Both the position numbers and the translations under genes were made by a program. From Ophioderma brevispina (Eukaryota; Echinodermata; Ophiuroidea; Amphilepidida; Ophiodermatidae), in NCBI GenBank assembly GCA_023653785.1, contig JAMKCH010012549.1:1-64000 (forward strand): a stretch of 64,000 nt of DNA, read 5' to 3'. The notes beneath the pieces were generated by a model. That model searched no databases, was not told the origin of the DNA, and saw only the letters and a program-made list of their open reading frames with translations. Positions 12,263-22,165 of the stretch are shown piece after piece (position 1 is the stretch's first letter; every line of letters starts with the position of its first letter).

Positions 12263-12741
12263 AGATAAGAAGCCATTTTGTGGGTGGAAATAGGCATAGT
12301 GATGTTTCGCTAGCCGAGCAGCAGCAAACTTGTGACTCTCGGTTTTAGAAGAAAAACAAAACCAAGCAAACAAACACACACAAACAAAGCCAGTACTCTT
12401 TTTTTATGGGGATTCACTTACCAGGTACTAACACCAAAATTGCCAAGTAGAGTTTGGTTGGGTTGAGGTTTTTTGTATTGTGATACCTTTCATTTCACTT
12501 CATTTTATTTCACTTTATTTCACACTTGTGATCACTGGCCAAGATTACATTTACTTTTTAGCTAAATATTTATACATCAAAATTTCACACTAATAAAACC
12601 ACCCACGCTAAAAAACATATTGTATTTGTTATCCTATTATGTAAATTTGTCGAATGATTTTGTCTTGTAATGGTGTGGTAAAACAAGTTTCAATTGGCTT
12701 TGAAAAAATCAATTAGAAGAACTGTACATATATTATACATG

Positions 12742-12834
<93 letters not shown>

Positions 12835-12850
12835 GCGCTCGCGCGCGCGC
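12742..12850. repeat. (AC)n microsatellite ending in a (CG)n tract
   Basis: Roughly 45 AC units (to about 12832) run directly into CGCGCGCTCGCGCGCGCGC. The alternating purine-pyrimidine pattern is continuous. Peptides of repeated Val-Cys predicted on the minus strand are artefacts. Confidence 0.95.
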
Positions 12851-12987
12851 ACCAAAACACACACCAGATATAGGCCTACACGCATGCATACGCATAAACA
12901 CATGCATACAAATACATACAAACATATACATGCACACACACATACATCATAAACATATACACAGACATACACTCATACCTACATACA
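12851..12987. repeat. Degenerate ACATACA-type microsatellite
   Basis: Interrupted CATACA / CACA / CATGCATA units continue from the AC tract. Confidence 0.75.
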
Positions 12988-14880
12988 CTAAATTTACTTG
13001 TCCAAATTAATGTGAAACAAGAAATTGAATTACTTGCTTCAAATCCGATGGATATAGAGCATCTGTTTGACACGTTACTGATAGGCATTAGCAAACTCTA
13101 CAATACTAATATTAACAGGTGGCATTTGTGAAGTAGAACGCTTCCTGTAACCAGTTTAATTGGAAAGTGTAAACGAAACCTGCTAATTAACATATATCTT
13201 CACCGATGAGGAACAGATCGAACTTTTTTTCCTGAAAGCCGTTGCTATGTTCTTAAAAATAGAACTACAAGCTGTCCCCCAAAAAAGTTTGTCCACAATA
13301 GTAGATAAATAAACTATTTTTTACTGCGACACGGAAAACAAATTGCTACAAATTCTTTAATAAGATAAAATAACATTCCAACAGACTTCTAAATATTTTT
13401 AATTTGTGTCTATGGGACATTTCAAATTGATGATATCATGGGTTTTTGGTGAACTGTTAATTTTGCTAAGTGAGTAGGTTGGAACAAAATTTACTAATGC
13501 TTTACTGTCGTTTCCTTGGTTCTCTTCCTTTACATCTATTAACTTTTCCATTTCTGATGAAGTTGTTTTCATTGAATGGATGGTTATTGATTGTTGTGTG
13601 TAAATATTGAATAACACAATAGAATGAAATAAAAGACTGTATTTCTCATGCTTGGCTTAATTCTTTTATTGGAATGCAATTTGAATATTAACTATATGAC
13701 ATGTTGTAGGTACCAATGTGATAGTGTGAAGACCTGGAGAGATAAATGGTCTTTCATTTCTTAATGCTCCTGGAAAACCACAAGGTACCAAGCAGTGAGA
13801 CAGTAATTTGCTGGTATTGCAATTAAAAGAAGAATGCTTCCGAAGAAGACGATACAGTGCGATGTAAGGAACTTTGGCCAACATGAAACTGTGTGCGAGG
13901 TCGTTATACCGATAGTTCTGGGAGAAGAAAGTCAGCACGCACGTGGGCAGATATGTCTTTGTTTTAAATATGAAAAGGAGTATCCAAATAGTGTCGGCAT
14001 TTTCCTTTCCCCTGTTGTGTACTTTTTGTTCAGTGCCTATTTTGTTCCGTTTATTAAATGAAAAAAAATCAGTAATTGTGATAAAATCAATATAAATCCT
14101 TAAACAACCATTCTAGCATGGATTAAAGAAACATTTAATACAATTATCTCACCCCCGCAGAATAAGAAAAAACTTGTGTTTTGTATTTTGAGATTGCTAT
14201 AAAATGGCCAAGTAATGGGGAGCAACTTTTTGGGGCAGCCTGTCAACGATGTTGATTATCTCGTTAAAGATCAAACCAATTATCTGGATGAAATGTCGTG
14301 ACGTAAGTTACTATCTACGTGAACATTGGAACATGTTTTATACCGAAACCACTATATGGCGAGTTGTGGTGAAAGGACAGTTCTTGATTTTAGAAAAACA
14401 AATCGTTCGAAAGAAATCTTCGAATGCTTCAAACCTCAACCAAACTCGACTTCCAAAGATAAAAGCTAATCAAATTGGAGGTGGCGAAAACGGTAGTAAT
14501 GAAGCATCATGTCCCATACGTTTACATTTAGCACTTTTGCAACGAATGAAAGGTCCTTATTTACAAAAAAATAATTACAGGTTATGGGGTTATGGCGAAG
14601 ATTAAATATTGCTCACATTTGATGTACTGTGATCGCATTTCGTATAAATTAATTTCCCACCCTTAGCTATATTTTTAAAAAAAATAAATTACAAAATCAT
14701 CAATGCATTACATGATGAATGATTACATTCATGTAAGAAGCACCTTCAACGTAGCACAATCTTTGATGTCGAATCTTTCACAAGTTTCAAGAAATGTAGC
14801 TAGGCGAAAAATTCGTATAACAAGAAAATGTGGTACAGATATTAAGAAGTCTAAAATCATCTCTTCCAATGTATAATATA
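12988..14880. other. No gene recognised
   Basis: The longest open frame is 118 codons (14249-14605, plus). It has no recognised motif, its codon content follows the local AT richness, and no splice or start context supports it. No repeats stand out. Confidence 0.45.
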
Positions 14881-14910
14881 TATCTATATATATATAGATA
14901 TATGAACCAT

Positions 14911-15065
14911 CACATGCCGTGGGGGCGCAATTGATTAGCGCATCCGAGATCTAAACGGAAGGTTGTGGGTTCGAATACCATCCACAGCAAGGTCATTTTG
15001 CGAGTAATAATGCTACGTCCGCAGCTGTCCCAATTCTCACACAATATATATATATAATATTAATA
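14911..15065 (+). mobile_element. tRNA-headed SINE with TA-rich tail
   Basis: The head shows an A-box-like GGCGCAATTGATTAGCG (about 14924-14940) and a B-box GGTTCGAATACC (14968-14979), followed by CCACAGCAAGGTC and a short body, then an ATATATA tail. The minus-strand element at 52917-53098 has the same head. It also has a matching continuation (CACAGCAAG, then TTTT.CGA.TA.TATGC) and likewise ends in a TA run, so the two appear to be one family. Flanking TA tracts on both sides prevent reading a target duplication. Confidence 0.7.
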
Positions 15066-15285
15066 TACCTCTATAATGAACAAGTTTTCAATACGTGGTC
15101 TGAACTGCCCAATCCACCAATACTGAACTGAAGGAATGTAGATCGAGAAACCAAATCACATTAAAAACCGCCGGAAACGAGCCCCTACCGTGAATTCAAC
15201 AGGACATTTCATTGGTGGAGACGCCAGAGAGATACCCTACACCCACCTGTTCATACTAAAACAACTCGACGACGTAAAATCAAAG
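15066..15285. other. No gene seen
   Basis: Unremarkable sequence between the SINE tail and the putative membrane-anchor frame. Confidence 0.5.
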
Positions 15286-15600
15286 TTAGGTCCATTCAGG
15301 TTCTTCAGGTGCACGTTCGTTTTGTAGTAAAACGTCATTCAAATGAATATAAATGTCTGCAACCAATAAACATATAAAGACAATGCTACTAAGGTTTAAT
15401 ACAATTTTCCAACGCTTAGAAGATTGCATAACTCGTACGTTTCTGATACGAAAGAAAGTCAAAGGATTGCATACAATCAGCTTCGGCGTGTACCGTAGCG
15501 ACGTGTATAAAACTCTGGTAATTACACTGCTACTCAGCAGTTCGGTCAAAGGTGGATTAAAAAAACCCAACAAATCTGCAAATTTGTACAGAACTTGCAA
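15286..15600 (-). CDS. Unverified 104-codon frame with one membrane-like segment
   Basis: I do not recognise this gene. The frame encodes a basic stretch (about residues 50-66, ending SSKRWK), then a hydrophobic segment (IVLNLSSIVFICLLVADIYI, about 67-86) and a short acidic end (ERAPEEPEWT). That is the layout of the start of a type II membrane protein, such as a Golgi enzyme, truncated at an exon end. It begins next to a run of about 21 A/T bases. No convincing splice donor follows, and no partner exon was found. Composition is not clearly different from neighbours, so this may be chance. Confidence 0.15.
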   Translation of the reverse strand: MQVLYKFADLLGFFNPPLTELLSSSVITRVLYTSLRYTPKLIVCNPLTFFRIRNVRVMQSSKRWKIVLNLSSIVFICLLVADIYIHLNDVLLQNERAPEEPEWT

Positions 15601-15608
15601 TTTTTTAA

Positions 15609-15630
15609 AAAAAAAAAAAAAAAAAAAAAT
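15609..15630. repeat. Poly-A tract
   Basis: An A run of about 22 bases between T runs on both sides; possibly the tail of an unrecognised retroposon. Confidence 0.8.
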
Positions 15631-15639
15631 TTTTTAACC

Positions 15640-18600
15640 TAGTTCGCTTAAACATTGACGTTTCACGCGACCTGAATTTCTGAACTAGTGGTCTTCCAAA
15701 GGGAGAATAAACGGAAATATAAAAGTGATTACCAATTAACTGGATGGCATGCTGACAGTCAATATAAATTTTAGACGCACAAAATTTCCCTCAACACTTT
15801 TGTAATGGACGTTGACTCCTCCTTTGAATTTACTACTTCCCATTTGATATAAGTTAATTCACAACATGGTATTATAAGATATGAGAAAAAATAATTAATT
15901 GGTTTTAGTACCACAAACTGAACTCTTTTTTGAGTTCAAAACTGAAGCTCTTTGTGCCTCAAAGACGACAGCAGTCAAAATAGCTTTTTAGCTCCTGTGG
16001 TATCTAAATATCAATTGATCTTGGTACACTGCCCCGATTCTTTCCAGTGAGCACAATATATATTTTTCTCTAGTTAGGTTTACCATATTATATAACATAT
16101 TACAGCACTTGCACAATCCAATTGGATCTCAGATAAATGACATCAAGTTATGATGCGATTTTTATCCATTAGAAAAGTTACCTAGTCTTAAGGTTTGTTA
16201 TGTCTAGACATTTTCACCAATAAGGACATTGTTGTTGGGTTAAACTTCAAAAATATCAATTTGTTACTTTTAGAGTTTTAAAGATATTTTTAATTTAAAG
16301 AGTCATTTTATCTAAAAAGAATCTGTCTGTATGAAATAACTTTCTAAGTCAAAAATAATATTAATAAATAAAATAGCATAGTATTGCCCGCTGGGACCAC
16401 GTTGTTACTCTCTGACGTTTGTTTGTATCGTATGTGGGCATGGTGGGTATTTGTACGGAACCTGAAGAGTTCGCGATTTTTCAAATGCGATTTTCTCAGA
16501 AACAAAAATTCGTATTTTGTTTAACATCCGCCACTATGTAATACACCCGACGATATGTATGGTCATAACTTTGTCAAAATAGAAGTCTTGCATATAAAAG
16601 ATTATATGTTGTCGGCCAGCGTATTACCAAATGATTCTAAGTAATTAAAGTATCTTGATAAGCTCATGAAATTATAGGAAATGTCATTCCCAGTTTCGAA
16701 AGTATACCTATTTATTTTCTAAATCTGCAATAAATCAAAGTAATTTTAATGATTTTCATCATTATGAGATTAGTTCTCAGAGATTTGTTACCCCATATGT
16801 TCATTGGTCTCAATGTGGGTTACAAAACGTATTTATAATGCCTGACATCGAAATGTATATGAGTAATTTTTCACAATTGTAGCTTGAAGGGAACGTAAAT
16901 GAATGTTCTGGTTTAGTTGTTGAACATTGCCAACATTTCAAGAATTTGCTGGCCGACGACAACCTTCACTTTTTTGTAACATGTCTATTTGTGTTTCTCA
17001 ACTTCCCTTTAGTAGATATGCATAGCCATAGTCTTGCTAGAATTGGCTAACCTTTTGGGCTTTTATTGTATATTCGGCTCCCCTTTGCCGCATTGGTGAC
17101 CGGAGAAAACATCAAGATTGAATTTCTGAATTTATTTTCCCAATATTCGCTTTTTCTTTGCTTTGCTTTTCTGATACATTCACAAAACCCCCGACGCTTT
17201 GATCGCGACTTGTATTGCAATTCCATACTATTTATGATTGGAAAGGTTGGTTTTTGATAGCCATCACTATTCAAGGAGGTTAAGCCAACCATCTGCAATA
17301 TAGTGTTACATTGGAGGTCACGGATTGTTTAAAACTATAGTTTTTTTTCTATATTTTGATGAAGTTTCTTGTGCTACGCAGAATTCCCTCTTTTGCCCAA
17401 TTCCAAATTAAAAAAATCGCTACCTATACGTGGCTAATGCATGGCCATTCAAAATGAAGACATTTATATTTCGAAGATGAATGCCTTCTTGGTTTTCATG
17501 TTGTTTATAGTACTCATGAAAACAAGCTTTTAATCCACCCTAACTTAAAATCTCGTCAAGTACACAAATATGTAATATATATTTGGTTGTCAATGCAAAT
17601 TCCTTCATATTGGAGTAGGCGTCGAATACAAGAATTAAAAAAAAATGCCCACTTTGGAGGCAATTATTTTAAACTAATCACCTAAATCCGTCATTAACCT
17701 TATTTTGTAACATGGTTCGTCTTCGTTCCCCTATAGACAAATTTACCATCCAGATAATGCACCGAGGGTCCGGTTTCTGTCTCTATTGTTTAAATATTTT
17801 CACCTTTATCTGGGCCGCTTTTATAATTTGTCTTAGAGAATCGGTAAATCAGTAAGCAGAGTTAATGGTCACCATTGTTTGTCAAACTTCAAAAATGCCG
17901 CAGTTTTGTCTCTAAAGTACCTAGTGTTTTTAGTTATATCACACCTTATAATCTATTTTTGTGGGGAAAAAAAATACACTAAAGCATTTTAAAAAAAGCG
18001 GGTCCTTGAAGGTAATCATTTAACGATAGTTTTGTTTGTTTACTAATGAAAGCCAGATCCCGACTTTTATTATGTACTCCATTTGTTTTTATCATTTCTT
18101 GACAAATACGGGCGTGTTAAAGGTAAATCCATTACACATGGGTGTTTACTACAAAACAATTTCCAAGACAGCAGTGCTAAAAATGGACTTTGATCACAAA
18201 TGTGGGCGTGCAATTTGTTTACATTTCGAAGAAATCGCTGACAGCGACTTTGAAAGGGACAAGAGAAAGTGGACTTTTGATCAAATTTTCTTTACTGTTT
18301 CCACATTTTCAAAATCAGCAAATATTTAATTGTTTGCCACTTCTTGTCTCGTCTGAAAGAGGGCACATGGGGATTGTTTGGCAGTTTGTCTGTGTCTGTG
18401 ATAAACATGTTGACGTTAACCCTACATAATTCCTCGCTGTTTCCCCCCATATGTGCAAATTTTCATGATACAATTGATACAACAAAAGAATACAACCCTG
18501 GGCTAATGGCCCACATGTTGGTGCTCGCTTACGATCGCACATACTGTACCCCTGACGTACGGGCATTTAAATGCTTAAAGGGACATTTCATGATCCACAA

Positions 18601-18720
18601 CCTCGTCCCCCGACTTACCTTTAAACAAGTTGAGATTTTTATATCATCTGAACCGTTAGCCTTAGTAATCCACGTGTACCTAATCTTACGTGCAAATTAG
18701 GTGGCATCTGTAAGAAATTC
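15640..18720. other. Long stretch without a recognisable gene
   Basis: Several open frames of 60-118 codons (for example 18344-18700, plus) have no recognisable domain. No repeat array was seen. Confidence 0.45.
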
Positions 18721-18772
18721 GCTATTGTGTATTTTCTGTCCATAAACGGACAGAAATTACAACACAGTGGCC
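18721..18772. repeat. Short hairpin
   Basis: GCTATTGTGTATTTTCTGTCC pairs with GGACAGAAATTACAACACAGTGGC around a short AT loop, giving arms of about 22-24 bases with a few mismatches. Possibly a MITE tip. Confidence 0.6.
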
Positions 18773-19573
18773 TATGGTACCGTGGGAAACAAGCATTTGC
18801 TCATAACACAAAACCGGCAAGATCGGGATCAATTCAAATTTTGTGAATAAGCTTTTCTCAAGGATATCTAGTGAACAATGAATAAAACAGAAGGTGCTGA
18901 AATCACGAAACGCACCTTTAAGGTTCAAGGAGTTATGAAACCAAACACATCAGTGTGACTTGGCAGTCTACCCAACATGCCTCAATAGGGCCTTGGTGCG
19001 TATCACCACCAAAAGTAACGACCGTGACCATCTCGTTTTGACAACTTAGGATGTAATTAAACCTGAGCTTAAAACAATACCTTTTGTTATTCTGGTGTAA
19101 AACTAGGTTCATAGAGGTATCAGGGGATAAATAACAGCTACCCAGGCATTCTTCTTATATACGTTGCCTCTCCTTGCTTGTACAGTATAATGAATCGACG
19201 CTCTACTTGGTGAAAGTGGCTGACTATACAACAGGTCCGTGCTTAATCCATTGGGTGGTTCAATTACTATTCAACACTTTTGTTATTGAAGAACGAGATT
19301 GACCAGCAAAAGAAATGCAAAGCTTCCTAATTGCATTAATTTGTTTATAAATTACCATTATGAACTAGAAACACTGATTTTAAACCTTGTATTTTTAAGG
19401 GTTGAAACTGGTATGTTCACAGATGATTTAGCTCAGTGGTCAAGGATCGGTCATAAGCCATCAGGCGTTGCCTTTGGTAATACTTATATGCTCGCAATTT
19501 TGTCATATTTTTTGAAATCGTTAGCACATACATGCCAGAATCGATTATATATGTTTTTAAAACTAACATCATG
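18773..19573. other. No gene recognised
   Basis: Contains an isolated A-box-like word, TAGCTCAGTGG (about 19427-19437), without a matching B-box at tRNA spacing, so no RNA gene is called. Confidence 0.45.
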
Positions 19574-19669
19574 GACAATATTGTACCAAACAGTCAAAAC
19601 AGTCTGTCAATATTGTACCAAAAGGTCAACATAGACTGTCAATATTGTATGAAAAGGTCAATACAGTCT
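19574..19669 (+). repeat. Three-copy 32-bp tandem repeat
   Basis: Units at 19574-19605, 19606-19637 and 19638-19669 share G(A/T)CAATATTGTA, then AAA.(A/G)GTCAA and AGACT/AGTCT endings. Unit length is exactly 32 in all three, with a handful of substitutions. Confidence 0.9.
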
Positions 19670-19841
19670 GTTTTGAGTTCACGTCCAATATGCGTCTACA
19701 GCATATTGTATATGATAAATGGAACAAGCGATGAGATGGACGATACTGTTTTAATTACAGCCAAACCAATATTCGATCTGATATTCTGTTTTTATGTATG
19801 AACAGATACATGTAAACGTTTATGTTTGACAGAAGCATTAA

Positions 19842-20394
19842 AGCAATAATAGCACATTTTTCAAGAGCAGCCCCAGTTTTAAAAATTTGATATTTTTGCA
19901 CAGTTATGTTGGTAATTGTCTAGGAAACTATACCTGCGAACGAGAATGCTAAAAAAATGCGTATTTATCATAAAATAAGCGATTTTGTAATTAGAATTGG
20001 GATCCCAGATTGGACTTAACGGCAGAGCTGGAAATGCTACGTTTAGGTCCGTCCATGATGAAATAGTGCCACCTTAACAAAATAACCTCTAACTTGACTT
20101 ACCTGAACCAATAAAACAACTAATGGATGAGCGTAGACACGTACATGGCGCTATTTCCCGGCTATTTCACATTGGAAGGCCGTTTCCAGCAGCCCTTGAA
20201 TTATTATCGGAGATCTCTGATATTTAATTATCTAATACAAGTGAATTCCTTGTTTGTGACACATAGACATTTTCGAGCTTCACCATGCACAGGTAGAGTA
20301 ACTAGCCAGAGAGTGTACAATGCAAACCGTACAAATCTCAAAATCTTTTGAAAACAACTGATGGCCACTCTTCAAAAAAATGTGCATTATTGCG
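19842..20394 (+). mobile_element. TTAA-flanked MITE, copy 1
   Basis: The element starts AGCAATAATAGCACATTTTT and ends with the approximate reverse complement AAAAAATGTGCATTATTGCG. TTAA lies immediately outside both ends (19838-19841 and 20395-20398). TTAA duplication is the known signature of piggyBac and Kolobok families. Related copies sit at 26606-27113 (same orientation) and 61761-62278 (inverted). There is no transposase frame; the two open frames inside are not conserved among copies. Confidence 0.85.
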
Positions 20395-20398
20395 TTAA

Positions 20399-20950
20399 TA
20401 GAATTTGGTGATGCAAGACAAGAGAGCTTTCATGCATTTCATGTATCAAACAAAGAAAGTCTTTCAAATTTTACTCTGTTTGTGAAAGATTTGCCGCTGG
20501 AAAAATTATGGGATGTAGCCAATGAATCACTCCAACTTATGGAGTAGTATATCTCTATGAAGTTGATGATCATGAATGCCTTTTCAATACAGCAAAATTA
20601 CGAACCCTCAGTGTTACAAAATGAAAGAAAATCGAGCAGTAGGAGTACAAAGTACAAATCTATTAGGGTATCACTCTCTAAATTTTTGATATTTAAATTA
20701 AGTTAAGTGGATTATCAGGGAAAATTCCAAGTTTAGATTAAAAAATTGAATAATTGAGAATAATCTATAGGATTAAAAATTTCAATCTAAAAAAATTAGA
20801 AAGAAATTAGGGGAATATAAGGAAATAACTAATATCAAGTATCATGCTAATAATATTTACTTTGATAAGCGGATGACCCATTCTAACCCGGGTTAATTCC
20901 TGTTTGCTACACTAAGTGCATGATTGCATGAGGGGCTGTATGCTCTCGCA
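20399..20950. other. AT-rich stretch, no gene seen
   Basis: Low-complexity AT-rich sequence with no open frame worth noting. Confidence 0.5.
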
Positions 20951-20954
20951 AAAA

Positions 20955-21205
20955 AGATAACTTTAAGGGAAAACCAGGTTTAGTCCTTAAAAATACATCG
21001 TTCTTCCTCAACGCGTTCTGAAAGTTGGCAAAATAAGTGAAGAAACCTATAGATGTGTCGGAAAGGTCCACGTCCTTGAGGAATGTTGCAAGCAGCTGTT
21101 ACACTCCCACTTTCGAGTATGTTGAAAAATATAATGAAACCGGTGATAATAAAGGAATGCAATGTTTTAAACCCAGGTATAAAGTTACACTCCCTCAAAA
21201 GAAGC
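20955..21205. mobile_element. Degenerate relative of the 28.2-kb MITE
   Basis: The left end (AACTTTAAGGG, AAACCAGGTTTAGTCCT) and right end (TTTTAAACCCAGGTATAAAG, TTACACTCCCTC) resemble the termini of the element at 28228-28482 in the expected inverted arrangement. The internal word GAGTATGTTGAAA is also shared. The copy is heavily diverged. Confidence 0.5.
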
Positions 21206-21239
21206 CGGAATGATTACATGAAGTCATGCGGTGTTTAAT

Positions 21240-22165
21240 TGAACCCTTTAATGTTGGCAGATTCTGACTTTGTCCTTACTGGATTACTCTTGGAAATTGA
21301 AGAGAACCACCTGGGATGTGTTGTTATCTTCTTGAAAATCGGATAAATCAATGTCCACAGGAGAGAGCTTGGATAGATTAGTGTCATCAGCCTAGGAGAA
21401 TCATGAGCTGTAGGTGAGAAAGAGTTAGCGGACCCAAGACAGAGCCCTGGTGAACTCTCCAGACGACGACGGATATGTTTGATTTTGTTGTAATACCCGG
21501 ATTGACAGCTAACTGCAGCAAGTTAAGATCTGAGCTAGGATGCTGAGAGGACAGTGATGCTAGCAGATTGTTAAGTTAAGCCGGAATAACCGTATTAAGG
21601 GACTCTATCAGAGGCCGTGGTCATGATAAACAAAGCGAGACAGCCATATGTTTCGGTTTTCAAGAGATGAATACCGTGGTAGAGGGTTGTGGTTAATGCA
21701 TCTAAGGTGGAGGAAATCAAATTGCTAGAGTGAGGATGTTGTTCACGTTGAGGGGTGGGAGGAGGTTGGGTGATGATTCTATCAACAAAAAATCAAATAT
21801 CTGATTGTAAATGAATTGAATTGAGTGATAGTTGAGAAGCACCTGAGACAGCCGGTAGTAAAAGAAAGGTCGACAGGTAATAGGCGTGGAGAAACAGGAG
21901 AGCAATGTTTTTGAACATTTCTGTGGTGATACCGTCAGGACGCCCGCGGGGCTGAGTTATTGTCAAGTTTGTGAATGAGTTGAAGATACATGTAGAATGG
22001 CAGGTGAAATAAGAAATGGAGTACGAAAATTCGTACTTACGAATCACGGTAACGGAGGGATAGTCCGGTTGAAAAACAGAAAAGAATCGACCCAAACAGA
22101 TTGCAATGTTCAACTTGGGTGTTGCTGAGGGAGACACCTTTGTAGTTGACAATGTCTAGGATTAT
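21240..22165 (-). pseudogene. Decayed LINE reverse transcriptase
   Basis: Read on the minus strand, parts of a non-LTR reverse transcriptase appear in order but in shifting frames. First comes PRGRPDGITTEMFKN (about 21905-21960), the PDG motif of the fingers. Next is a remnant of the catalytic block with ASDRVP. Then comes QGSVLGPLT (about 21424-21449), and finally ADDTNLSKLSPVD (about 21350-21391), the catalytic ADD block. The residue before ADD, normally Tyr, is a TAG stop. The intact enzyme copies element RNA into DNA at a nicked target. Numerous stops and frameshifts show the copy is dead. The clade is not resolved and the ends are approximate. Confidence 0.65.

Noticed and set aside
12713..13094. 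Val/Cys-rich open frames on the minus strand
   Set aside because: Translation of the AC and CATACA microsatellites.
14249..14605. 118-codon plus-strand frame
   Set aside because: No recognisable domain, no start or splice support, composition follows local background.
18344..18700. 118-codon plus-strand frame
   Set aside because: Not recognised; overlaps a minus-strand frame of similar length, as expected by chance.
19427..19480. A-box-like TAGCTCAGTGGTCAAG suggesting a tRNA
   Set aside because: No B-box at the right distance and no cloverleaf.
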